DNA of 64,000 nucleotides from Zygnema cylindricum (taxonomy: Eukaryota; Streptophyta; Zygnematophyceae; Zygnematales; Zygnemataceae). Location of the stretch: positions 124,001 through 188,000 of the forward strand of contig JBBHKE010000349.1 in the NCBI GenBank assembly GCA_037447655.1, given 5' to 3'. Positions 10,341-18,944 of this stretch are shown piece after piece. Both the position numbers and the translations under genes were made by a program. Position 1 is the stretch's first letter. Every line of letters starts with the position of its first letter. The notes beneath the pieces are model-generated. The model had not been told where the DNA came from. It did not search any database and was given only the letters and a program-made list of their open reading frames with translations.

Positions 10341-10392
10341 TGCTCAGGGGAGCAAATTCAGAGATTCTTTTTGCTATCGACTCAGGGGAGTC
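10341..10392 (+). promoter_or_regulatory. Twin stem-loops with AGGG loops (A1 5' LTR)
   Basis: TGCTC-AGGG-GAGCA at 10341-10354 and GACTC-AGGG-GAGTC at 10379-10392. Both lie about 150-200 nt before the primer site and so probably in the genomic RNA leader. The same pair with altered but still pairing stems occurs in D and E LTRs. A packaging or dimerisation role is a guess. Confidence 0.6.
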
Positions 10393-10517
10393 TTGTCTTC
10401 ACAAGGGTGAAGTTGGTCAGAGTTTTTGTCGGCCAGGGTGGCAGTTATTTTTGCTTAAACACAAAGGGGTCAGGATTATCCTAGAGGCTTCTTGGAAGCT
10501 GTCCACTCTGAGGACTT

Positions 10518-11492
10518 ATGGAGGTCTCAGAGTTTCAGGTTATGGGCCCACCCTCTAGGGTGCCAATATTTAATGGAACTGGCTTCATATACTGGGAAAG
10601 TATGATGATAGGAGCTCTATGCGAAAAAAGGTTTTGGGGGATAGTGAGTGGACGATTGGGGCGTCCATCAAGTCTTGGAATTCCTCCAGGGTTTAAAGGA
10701 AGCAGATTCACCAGGAAAGAGGATTCACCTTCAACGGAGGAAACAAAGGAAGGAGAGGTGGTGGACAAAGGAAAGGAGAAGGAGGCGACCACACCAATAG
10801 CAACTGGTTTAGCATTTATGTCACCTATTCCGAGGAACGAGGAGAATGATACTGAAACCTGGGACTTCAACAATATGGCGGCAAAGCACTTCATCCTACG
10901 CCATCTCACTCAAGGACTTGCATGTCCTCATTTGCAGGTAGAGAGGGCATCCGATCTTTGGATGGCTCTCATAGAGATGTACCGAAGTGGTACGATTCAG
11001 CAACAACAGTTGGCTGATCAGAAAGTTAAGGAGTATGTATACAAAGGGGGAAATATGTTGGATTTTTGCAATGAGCTTGCTACACTCTTCATGGAGCTAG
11101 AGAGTGCGGGTAAAGTTTTTAGTGAAAAAGAAAAAGTTAACTGTTTACTAATGAAGTTACCTGATGAGTTCGAGAACATAGTCAACCGTGTGCAGGACTT
11201 GCCGGACTCAAGGTGGATATGGAACTCAGTGGTAGGGATGATTCTCGTTCGAGAGAATACGATTGAGATCCGAAGGGGAGGAAAGAGTGGCCAAGCCTTG
11301 GCAACAGCGACCGATTGGAGGAACAAGGATTCCCGGAAACCAGTCAGAAACTATGGGGGTAGGGAGCGGGAAAAACAGGTTGGCGAGTTCGAACCAAGGG
11401 CTCCCAAAGGTTTATGTCATTTTTGTAAGAAACCTGGGCACTATATGGCAGAGTGCACCAAGCTAACCGAGCTTCGGTTAAAGGAGGGGTAG
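10518..11492 (+). CDS. gag: A1 Gag (nucleocapsid with CCHC zinc knuckle)
   Basis: The frame opens at ATG 10518 inside the LTR (MEVSEFQVMGPPSRVP) or at the primer-site ATG 10542. Next comes a copia-type capsid region (FNGTGFIYWESMM...LWMALIEMYRS...LMKLPDEFE), then a basic segment and a perfect C-X2-C-X4-H-X4-C knuckle, CHFCKKPGHYMAEC, at 11415-11456. Gag assembles virus-like particles in the cytoplasm and packages element RNA. The frame ends at TAG 11490-11492 just after the knuckle. Copy A2 has CAG there and reads on, so the protease normally follows in the same frame. Length (325 codons) is ordinary for copia Gag. Confidence 0.9.
   Translation: MEVSEFQVMGPPSRVPIFNGTGFIYWESMMIGALCEKRFWGIVSGRLGRPSSLGIPPGFKGSRFTRKEDSPSTEETKEGEVVDKGKEKEATTPIATGLAFMSPIPRNEENDTETWDFNNMAAKHFILRHLTQGLACPHLQVERASDLWMALIEMYRSGTIQQQQLADQKVKEYVYKGGNMLDFCNELATLFMELESAGKVFSEKEKVNCLLMKLPDEFENIVNRVQDLPDSRWIWNSVVGMILVRENTIEIRRGGKSGQALATATDWRNKDSRKPVRNYGGREREKQVGEFEPRAPKGLCHFCKKPGHYMAECTKLTELRLKEG
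10538..10552 (+). other. Primer-binding site, half-tRNA type (A1)
   Basis: GGTTATGGGCCCACC follows the LTR end ...TTTCA directly. It is the complement of the anticodon arm of plant initiator tRNA-Met (GGTGGGCCCATAACC), not of a tRNA 3' end. Drosophila copia is known to use this internal half-tRNA priming. The ATG in it (10542) is in frame with gag. Confidence 0.8.
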
Positions 11493-12617
11493 ACCGGTGG
11501 TACCCCGAGAGGAAAGAAAAAGGCCCTTGTCACACAGGTACTTGAGGCGGAATCCGAGGACGAGGACGATGAGCTCCTTTTGGATGAGGAGTTGGAGGCG
11601 AAAACTGAGGTTGAAATTCCACGAAGGCAGAAATGTGCTTACGGTGGATTGAAAGGTGAAGCAGGCTGGATTATAGATTCAGGTGCCTCAATGCACATGT
11701 GTAAGGATAGACACCTGTTCACTAAGATAAGAAAGATTCCCACCGTAGAGATAGAGTACGGGGATGGGAGGATAGTCACCACTACTCTTGTAGGATCGGT
11801 AGATCTGAAAGTGTTAGTAGAAGGAAAGACATCCATATTAACATTCTCCGATGTATTGTTTATTCCGGAGCTGAACAAAAACCTTATCTCTACATCAGTA
11901 TTAGATGATAAGGGTTTTTTCACTAGCACTAGGGAAGGAGTCTTTACTGCTAGTTTTGAGGAGGATGTCTATTTCATTGCTGAGAAAGGTAGCCATGGGA
12001 TGTTTAGGCTGATCTTAAGTAATGAAACGAAGAAACTTTATTATGCTGGTGTTCATGATATTATGATGTGGCATAAGAGGCTTGGGCATGTGAATCTAGA
12101 TAAGTTAAGAGAGATGAAAAAGATGGGAGTGGTGGAAGGGATTCAGTTCAGTGAGAGTGATGATATAAGTGATTGTAGTGGGTGTGCTCAAGGTAAAGCA
12201 CACAGATTACCCTTTCCAAAAACAGCCACCTACAAGGGAGAAAAACTTCTAGATCTAGTACACACAGATATTTGGGGACCGGCTAGAGTGCCCTCACCGG
12301 GGGGGAAGAGATTTATGATGACTATAACTGATGATTGGTCTCGGTATTCCCGAGTATATTTTTTGAAAAACAAGTCAGAAGCTGAGGACTGTTTTAGACA
12401 ATATAAAGCATGGAGCGAAAAACTCCATGAAACTCCAATCAAGAGAGTAAGGAGTGACAATGGTGGAGAGTATACTTCTAACCAGTTTGAGGATTTTTTG
12501 AGGGAAGATGGGGTTCAACACCAAAAGACAGTGCCAGAAAATCCTGAACAGAATGGGGTAGCTGAAAGGTTAAATAGAACACTAAGTGATAGTGCTAGAA
12601 GTATGTTGTCGGATTAG
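11493..12617 (+). CDS. pol: A1 Pol part 1: aspartic protease and integrase
   Basis: Same frame as gag. The protease active site is WIIDSGASMHMC (Asp codon 11676-11678). Then comes the GAG-pre-integrase HHCC zinc site (MWHKRLGHVNLDK ... CSGCAQGKAHRLPF). The integrase core carries HTDIWGP (first Asp), RSDNGGEY (second Asp) and PEQNGVAERLNRT (Glu), so the D,D,E triad is complete. The protease cleaves the polyprotein; the integrase inserts cDNA. A TAG at 12615-12617 replaces the Lys codon found in A2 (SMLSDKKIGKRFW), then the frame stays open. The upstream TAG at 11490 would also have to be bypassed. Confidence 0.9.
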   Translation, partial: TGGTPRGKKKALVTQVLEAESEDEDDELLLDEELEAKTEVEIPRRQKCAYGGLKGEAGWIIDSGASMHMCKDRHLFTKIRKIPTVEIEYGDGRIVTTTLVGSVDLKVLVEGKTSILTFSDVLFIPELNKNLISTSVLDDKGFFTSTREGVFTASFEEDVYFIAEKGSHGMFRLILSNETKKLYYAGVHDIMMWHKRLGHVNLDKLREMKKMGVVEGIQFSESDDISDCSGCAQGKAHRLPFPKTATYKGEKLLDLVHTDIWGPARVPSPGGKRFMMTITDDWSRYSRVYFLKNKSEAEDCFRQYKAWSEKLHETPIKRVRSDNGGEYTSNQFEDFLREDGVQHQKTVPENPEQNGVAERLNRTLSDSARSMLSD

Positions 12618-14876
12618 AAGATAGGAAAAAGGTTTTGGGCAGAAGCAATGAACTGTGCTAATTACCTCAAAAATAGAGTTCTTACTTCAGCTATAAAAGA
12701 TCAAACACCTTATGAGAGATGGACAGGCCGGAAACCAGACTTATCTCATTTAAAGGTTTTCGGCAGTCAAGTATTCAGTCTAGATACTGATCGGTCCAAT
12801 TGGAAGCTAGATCCTAAAGGAAAACCGGGATACTTATTAGGATATGATGAGGATGTTAAAGGATATAGAGTTTATGATCTAAAAAGAGAAGATATAATCT
12901 TAGTAAAGCATCTAGTAGTTATGGATGAAGGAAAGTCTGTGGATCCCTTCAAATATACAAAGTCAGTAAAAATCAGATTTGAGTCAGAAAATTCTGATGA
13001 CTTTGAGCTTCCTAACTATCCAGGTTTTAGAGACGATGACATTCTTGCAGGAACAAATCAGACCGAAAAGGACTCGGCTGTGGAAACTCCAGTGACAACT
13101 CTACTCGAAGCGGAAGACGTGGTGGAAATTGATTCGGAATCAAGGGATAGGGGAGAAGCCGAGTTTGTTCGAAAGAATCCACGAGAACCATCTATTCCGG
13201 CCTCAGATTTTGAGGGAGGGAGGAGAAGTAGCAAAAGACTGCAAGAAAAACAGGTTAATAACAAGGTAACTAAACTATCTCATCAAGATGAACCTCAAAC
13301 TTATCGAGAGGCGATGACTTGTCCAGAAAGAAACCGGTGGAAGACAGCCATCAATGAGGAGATGGCTTCAATCATGGCAGCCGATACTTGGGAGCTGGTG
13401 GACTGTCCACCTAACCGAAAACCAATCAGTTGTAAGTGGGTTTTCAAACTGAAACTGAACCCAGATAACACAATCGAGCGCTACAAGGCCAGATTAGTGG
13501 CAAAGGGATTTACACAAAAGGAAGGAATTGACTACGAGGAAACCTTTGCCCCGGTGGTCAGATTTCCCTCCGTCCGCATACTTCTCAGTTTAGCAGCGGC
13601 GGAAGACATGGAAATGCACCAGATGGACATCAAAACAGCCTTTTTGCATGGAGAATTAGAAGAGGAGATCTTCATGCGACAACCCGAAGGGTTTGTGGAA
13701 GAAGGAGAGGAGAGTAAGGTATGCCGGCTGATTAAATCTCTTTATGGTTTGAAACAGGCGCCCCGACAGTGGAATAAGAAGCTTGATGATTTTCTTACCG
13801 GTCTAGGATATATTCGGATCAGCTCAGATCACTCAATCTATGTTTTCGAAGATGAGGAAGGTTTTATATTTATTGCAATTTATGTTGATGATTTGCTTGT
13901 TTTAAGTAAATCAATGGAAAAAATTAATAAACTGAAAACCGATCTTAAGGGGAGATTTGAAATGAAGGATATGGGGGAAGCAAAATATATTTTGGGAATT
14001 CAAGTAGAGAGAGACCGAAAAAGAAAAATTATAAGATTGACTCAAAAGGAAGCAATAGGAAACATGCTTGAAAAATTTCAAATGGATAAAGCTAATAGTT
14101 GCACAACTCCAATGGAATTGAAGAAGGGAAGTGAGGGGAGTGAGGAAGAAGGAGTCATAGTCTTAGACGAGGAATTATCTCCTGAAGAACAGAAGTTCAT
14201 GCAGACTATTCCTTACAGGCAAGTAGTGGGAAGTCTAATCTATTTTATGAATTGTACCCGGCCGGATTTAGCTGCAGCTGTAGGAGTGCTGAGTAGAAGT
14301 CTAAATGCCCCCACTAAGAAGGATTGGGAGGCAGCTAAGAGAGTCCTTAGATACTTGGTAGGAACTAGAGATCTATGGTTGCATTTGGGTGGGGAGAATA
14401 CTGACATCACTACTTGGAGTGATGCCAGTTATGGTGATGCTCCGATGAGGAGATGTACTTCTGGATATGTATTATATGTGGGTGATGGGGCTTGCTGTTG
14501 GAGTAGCAAACAGCAAAAGGTTATTGCTCAGTCCACCATGGAGGCTGAGTATATGGCCTCTTGCTCTGCTGTAAAAGAATTGATGTGGGTCAAGTCTTTG
14601 CTTGGTGAGCTTGGTCACCTTAAGAGTGGTGTGCAGAAAATATTTTGTGATAATCAGGCAGCAATCGCTATTTCTGCCAATCCTAAACACCATTTTAAAG
14701 CCAAACACATGGACATCAGACTCAGCTTTGTTAGAGAGAAAGTAGAAAACAAAATAATCAGTTTAGAGTACAGACTAGATAGTGAGATGGTAGCAGATAT
14801 GATGACCAAACCTTTGCCTTCCCCTAAGCTAATTTTTTGCAGGGAGAAGTGTGGTCTGAAATTAAAGATTGACTAG
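12618..14876 (+). CDS. pol: A1 Pol part 2: integrase C-terminus, reverse transcriptase, RNase H
   Basis: Open in the same frame for 752 codons. The integrase C-terminal region (FWAEAMNCANYLKNRV ... [19 protein letters not shown]) is followed by an acidic linker, then copia RT: KWVFKLKLNPDNTIERYKAR, MDIKTAFLHGELEEEI, YGLKQAPRQWNKK and catalytic YVDDLLVL. RNase H follows with WSDASYGDAP (Asp), QSTMEAEYMA (Glu) and FCDNQAA (Asp), and a copia-type end ADMMTKPLPSPKL. All catalytic residues are present. RT copies genomic RNA to cDNA and RNase H removes the RNA strand. The stop TAG is 13 nt before the 3' LTR. Confidence 0.93.
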   Translation, partial: KIGKRFWAEAMNCANYLKNRVLTSAIKDQTPYERWTGRKPDLSHLKVFGSQVFSLDTDRSNWKLDPKGKPGYLLGYDEDVKGYRVYDLKREDIILVKHLVVMDEGKSVDPFKYTKSVKIRFESENSDDFELPNYPGFRDDDILAGTNQTEKDSAVETPVTTLLEAEDVVEIDSESRDRGEAEFVRKNPREPSIPASDFEGGRRSSKRLQEKQVNNKVTKLSHQDEPQTYREAMTCPERNRWKTAINEEMASIMAADTWELVDCPPNRKPISCKWVFKLKLNPDNTIERYKARLVAKGFTQKEGIDYEETFAPVVRFPSVRILLSLAAAEDMEMHQMDIKTAFLHGELEEEIFMRQPEGFVEEGEESKVCRLIKSLYGLKQAPRQWNKKLDDFLTGLGYIRISSDHSIYVFEDEEGFIFIAIYVDDLLVLSKSMEKINKLKTDLKGRFEMKDMGEAKYILGIQVERDRKRKIIRLTQKEAIGNMLEKFQMDKANSCTTPMELKKGSEGSEEEGVIVLDEELSPEEQKFMQTIPYRQVVGSLIYFMNCTRPDLAAAVGVLSRSLNAPTKKDWEAAKRVLRYLVGTRDLWLHLGGENTDITTWSDASYGDAPMRRCTSGYVLYVGDGACCWSSKQQKVIAQSTMEAEYMASCSAVKELMWVKSLLGELGHLKSGVQKIFCDNQAAIAISANPKHHFKAKHMDIRLSFVREKVENKIISLEYRLDSEMVADMMTKPLPSPKLIFCREKCGLKLKID

Positions 14877-14889
14877 AAAATAAGGGGAG
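14877..14889 (+). other. A1 polypurine tract
   Basis: AAAATAAGGGGAG lies directly before the LTR start TGTAGAAAC. Plus-strand DNA synthesis is primed from such tracts. The same AAGGGGAG core precedes the 3' LTRs of A2, D and E. Confidence 0.8.
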
Positions 14890-15938
14890 TGTAGAAACTA
14901 ATGGTTTTATTAGTATTTTCTAGGTCTGAAAAGAAATATAGAAGTCGAGGCAGTCTATCTCTAACTTCTCTCTCCAACTCTCAAACTTGTCGCAGTCACT
15001 GAGAAATTGGAGAGGAAGCTAGAGCCATGGCTACCTTGGCTATCCTGAGGTTTACGGGAATTTTATATTAGGGTTTATATATTTAATTAAAATGTATGTG
15101 CCGGCGGCAGGATTTGATCCTTGTACCTGCCAGCCGGCAGACACAATGTAGCCGGTAGCTTTAGCCGTTTCATCTAGCGGTAGTGTTACATAGCATATAG
15201 TTTGATAACTATTTATATATGTATACAAGCGATAAACCATTTAACTAGAATTAATTACGGGATACATAGATCCAGTAATATGTAATGTACGACTTACGGT
15301 ACGGACATAAATCAGTACCGCGCATTTGTTTCGTAAATGAAACAAATACCGCGCATGTATTTATTACGGCTACGATTGAAGCTGAATTTAATCGGACGGC
15401 CGGGATTAGCGCCGAGATCGCGGAGGAAGATTTCGGCGGTTTGTGGCCATCGCCACATCGGATGACGCGTGGCAAAATTCCGTTGGATTGTGGAAACTCC
15501 GGAGATTATGGCACCGAATCCGGATTTGACATGTGTCGACATTTTGGCCTTGTCGTACAATGTCCGTACATAAAGTACACCGGCAGCTGTACTTTTGCGT
15601 ACGGAACTCAATTCTGATTGGTTCCGTACATCAGTAGATAGAGTCTGTGAGAGAGATAGGACTTAGAAAAATTAGAAGATAGGACCCTCTCTCCCAGAGA
15701 GCTTCTGTACAAAAGGTCAACTTTGACCCTCCATAACTTACTGCTCAGGGGAGCAAATTCAGAGATTCTTTTTGCTATCGACTCAAGGGAGTCTTGTCTT
15801 CACAGGGGTGAAGTTGGTCAGAGTTTTTGTCGGCCAGGGTGGCAGTTATTTTTGCTTAAACACAAAGGGGTCAGGATTATCCTAGAGGCTTCTTGGAAGC
15901 TGTCCACTCTGAGGACTTATGGAGGTCTCAGAGTTTCA
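14890..15938 (+). repeat. A1 3' LTR (1049 bp, complete)
   Basis: Begins TGTAGAAACTAATGG and ends GAGTTTCA. It carries the antisense tRNA-like module (15100-15166), the ATTTGTTTC hairpin and the twin stem-loops (15742-15755; 15780-15793 with loop AAGG). Overlapping ORFs on both strands inside it repeat in the 5' LTR only because the LTRs are copies. Confidence 0.92.
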
Positions 15939-15947
15939 GAGGCAGAC

Positions 15948-16107
15948 TCGAGGCAGAGGCACATGTGTGGTACGGCCAGGCTTCCCAATCACAAGGACGC
16001 GCTCGTTCTCTACCTGGGAGAGGGTGTGACACGTGGCAGGGGAGAAGGGAGAGGATCAGGGTCGCAAGAGGGGAAGGGGGGAAGGAGAGCAGGAGATTAA
16101 TGAAAAC
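15948..16107 (+). repeat. Flanking direct repeat, copy 2 (downstream of A1)
   Basis: Begins tcgaggcagaggcac, ten bases after the LTR end, and runs into a GA tract. Partner of 9449-9612, with point differences and a small insertion (ggggaagg). Confidence 0.8.
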
Positions 16108-16171
16108 GAGAGAAAGAGAGAGAGAGGGAGAGAGAGGGAGAGAGAGGGAGAGAGAGGGAGGGAGAGGGAGG

Positions 16172-16217
<46 letters not shown>
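16108..16217 (+). repeat. (GA)n / (GAGAGG)n microsatellite
   Basis: An almost pure purine tract of GA, GAGAGG and GAGG units. ORFs made of Arg-Glu or Ser-Leu repeats across it are artefacts. Confidence 0.9.
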
Positions 16218-16231
16218 CTAATGACCTGGAC

Positions 16232-16381
16232 TTTGACGTCATCGACCGACAGTCCTAGAAGCTCAAATCGCAGAATCCATCCGTCCTCCCTCTCCTCCCC
16301 TTTGTAGCCCTTCAGGCCTGCCAGCTGGCTGAAGATCTCCTCCAACAGCGACCCTCCCCTACCACGAGGCACATCCTCCAT
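16232..16381 (-). CDS. Possible orphan first exon, unknown protein
   Basis: On the minus strand an ATG at 16381 opens 50 codons of ordinary composition (MEDVPRGRGGSLLEEIFSQL ... FELLGLSVDDVKVQ) ending at CAG|GTCATT, a usable splice donor just before the GA tract. Base composition is more GC-rich than the retroelements on either side. It does not resemble any element protein I know. No second exon can be placed, because the next kilobases on that strand are A1. Treat it as a weak candidate. Confidence 0.25.
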
Positions 16382-16537
16382 CCACTAAGCCGCAGGATCC
16401 GAACGGGACGACATGCCATGTTGGCATCCTGCATGAGTTGCGTGGCATACAATGTGTGGTTGATTAGGTAAGAACTATTGTTTTAAAAGACTTAGGCATG
16501 TTCCCATGTGTTCAAGTAAGGGTTTTTTCCGTCGTTT
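16382..16537. other. Short spacer, nothing recognised
   Basis: Possible 5' flank of the candidate exon above. I see no motif I would defend. Confidence 0.4.
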
Positions 16538-17944
16538 TCACAGAAAATGGGACTTGCAACGAGAAAATATTACGCACACAAGTACATTTTGCATCAACTT
16601 AGAACTTGGAAGGTACGACAATTTCGCGTAATTATCATATATTGCGAATATAGACACATTAGGGACGTTTACGTCGCCAGAATGAGTAGCCAACAGATTG
16701 CGGTCATCTCGTAAGCGAATCTGCATAGGAGATGATAAAGGAGAAAGGTGAGTGAACCAATCAGATCGTGGTGAAAGGTGGTTACTAGCACCACTATCTA
16801 CTAGCCAATCGTCAGGGTTTGAGATAGAAAAGGGTACCCTTGTGGAAATTGAGTATCAAGATTGACAAAATTTGGGATTTGAAGGGCAACATTGCCATAT
16901 CCAAATTCTAGTGAAGGAGGGAGGACAAAAGGGGAAGCTACTGGAATGGGATAATTAGAGGGATAATGTGGGGAGAAAGCGGTCGACCAAGGAAGGTTAA
17001 CAAAGTTTGAAGAGGCATAGTGCGCTGCGACGTTAGAAGATTGTGGGAGGGATGGAGAAGGGGAATAATGGTGAGGATAAAGAAAATTTGGAGGGAAAAA
17101 ACGGTGTGGAGGGAGTGGGGGGTTAGGAAAAATTGGTGGGGTGGCTTAGGCAACGTTTGCATTCCCTCTATATTTAGGGGGATTGGAAGCCTCCGCTGCT
17201 TTTCGCCTCGCCAATTTTTTGACAGACTTCAACGGAGTGTCTTTTTGTTTTGCAGTAAGCGCAAAACAAACGCTACACCCCCCCGGGTTAGTTTTATGAT
17301 TATCTGCAATAAAAGCATTTGCATGAGAGAGATTTAGCAGAAAAAGAGAGAAGTTTTGTCTCTTCATGTTGTACAAAGGGAGTGAAAGGGAATGGATTGG
17401 TCTAAATTGTCAAACGAGGAAATGAAAGGGGAAAAGGTTTCAGGGAGTCCTCCCAAAAGGGTAGAAGAGAGATCCTCGTCGGAATGATGGTTTGAATGTA
17501 AGCTGCTTGATGATGACTCCAAGCCTCGGCGGAAGAGGAGGCGCCACGAATAAGACGAGTGCGCTCGGTAGTAAGTGACATCACTAGGCGAGTGTGCGCA
17601 TCCTCATCTTTTTGTTTCCATGTAGCTATTGCCAACTCTTTTGTAGCTTTTTCTGTTGGTGAATCAGTAGAGGAAAGGATAGGAGATTTTGAAATTCCTA
17701 TAAAATGGACCCAAATCTTCTCGTGTTTGAAAAAATGCATGGCTGAAAATGACCAATCATAGAAGTTTTGGCCATCAAAATTCTGGATACTATTAGAAGT
17801 GGCATAGCCGGGCCCATAACCTATTGGAGGTGGATTGGCGGAATCCATGAAATTGTACAAAAGAGAAAGATCAATGCATTGGAGAGAGAAATTGATTTGT
17901 ATTTGGGATGATTTCATTGAGTGAGAAAATTCACTTAAATACAA
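16538..17944 (-). mobile_element. Truncated copia remnant (gag and protease only), minus strand
   Basis: Reading down from 17944: gag start region (KSSQIQINFSLQCIDLSL; MDSANPPPI), then QNFDGQNFYDWSFSAMHFF and LAIATWKQKDEDAHTRLVMSL, a copia capsid pattern, open to 17402. After frame breaks come a proline-rich linker and a protease start DDWLVDSGASNHLSP (active site at 16784-16798), then LRDDRNLLATHSGDVNV, ending near 16538. No integrase, RT or RNase H follows. The gag start is shared with the intronic fragment at 5393. This family differs from A, B and D. Its upstream end abuts the 5' LTR of element B. Confidence 0.75.
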
Positions 17945-17948
17945 AATA

Positions 17949-18944
17949 TGTTGTAATTTATAAATCTTTATTTCAGTAGATAGGGCTAAAATAACTTAGA
18001 ATATTTTCTAAGTAGTCTGCTATAATACTTACCTTAATTAGTGTAACAGTAGCAAAAGTACAATAGAGTATATTGTACTTTTACAGGGACATGTGTCAGC
18101 AAGAGAAAGTATGCACGTTTTACGGAGTGGCACTGACAGTCACCCACGCGTGTCACGCAATTGACGATTGGATTCACAAGATTGGACGAACGGAATCTGA
18201 ACCGGGTATTCCGAAAACATATGGTACGGTTCGACGGTACAATCGTCCATTGAATTTGTTCCAACGGACGCGATTCACCTGAGACCACAAGCGTGATTCA
18301 CGTGGGACCACAAGTGACGTAGCACTCAGGTGCTTCGTACAACACGACCACAGTCGGCTAGACTTTAGCGACTACCGCTGACTAAGCATCAAGAACGTTT
18401 TGTGTACCGTTCGATATCTGAATATATCTGAATAAACATTGTTTTGTAGTTTAGTGTAATAAAAATTAGTGTTCTATTAATTAGGTTTTTGGAAAATAAT
18501 AATTAGGATTTTTGAGGTACTAACGCTACAGTAATGTACAAGTAGGATATTTTGTCGTTAGTTAGGATAATAACCACATTAACAATTACCCAAATTACTG
18601 TAGACTAGTAGATACACACTGTGAGTATATTACTTAGGACTTAGCCAATTTTGTAGTATCCAGTTTTGGGAATATGATTTTCTAAGGGCAGTTTTTGGGA
18701 AACTTCCACACATCATATCTTGTGGTTTACTTGGTCATTTAGGCTGCAATTTTGCGATTTGTCAGTTTACTTTGTTGTGTATCAGTGTGAGATATTTGAG
18801 GCATGTTGGCCTTTTGTATCATATTTTGTGGAAGTTGAAAGTTCGTTGTTGAGTAGGTGCTTGATAGCTTCTGATGTGTTTCATGTCTACTTCCACTACT
18901 ACTGTTGGTCCTCCTCCACCAGGAACGGTGGTTGTAGAACAACA
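17949..18944 (+). repeat. B 5' LTR (996 bp)
   Basis: Begins TGTTGTAATTTATAAATC, matching the 3' LTR start at 23007 (TGTTGTAATTTAGAAATC), and ends GAACAACA. The first ~300 bp align with 23007-23313. Its sequence is unrelated by eye to A, D and E LTRs. Confidence 0.82.

Larger units (their letters stand above)
9613..10537 (+). repeat. A1 5' LTR, 5'-truncated
   Basis: From gctagagccatggc (9617) to the terminal gagtttca it aligns without length change with 15018-15938. The first ~125 bp present in the 3' LTR are missing and the junction falls in a GAGAG-rich microhomology. It contains an antisense tRNA-like module, a 9-bp hairpin and twin stem-loops. Gag ATG 10518 lies inside this LTR. Confidence 0.88.
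9613..15938 (+). mobile_element. Ty1/copia retrotransposon A1 (near-complete)
   Basis: Order: 5' LTR lacking its first ~125 bp (9613-10537), half-tRNA primer site, gag, protease, integrase, RT, RNase H in one frame, polypurine tract, full 3' LTR (14890-15938, TG...CA). The integrase-before-RT order defines Ty1/copia. By eye the two LTRs differ at about nine positions over 920 bp, so insertion or gene conversion is recent. Two TAG codons (11490, 12615) interrupt an otherwise open frame of about 4.3 kb. No 5-bp target duplication can be read because the 5' end is rearranged; instead a ~160-bp direct repeat flanks the element. Confidence 0.92.

Noticed and set aside
11490-12617. A non-standard genetic code with TAG as sense codon
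   Set aside because: A1 and A2 end their pol with TAG, TAG replaces Gln, Lys and Trp at different sites, and TAA/TGA nonsense codons are just as common in sister copies.
16108-16217. CRISPR-like repeat array
   Set aside because: This is a simple GA microsatellite with no spacers; the genome is eukaryotic.
16033-16381. Arg-Glu and Ser-Leu repeat proteins
   Set aside because: These are translations of the GA microsatellite.
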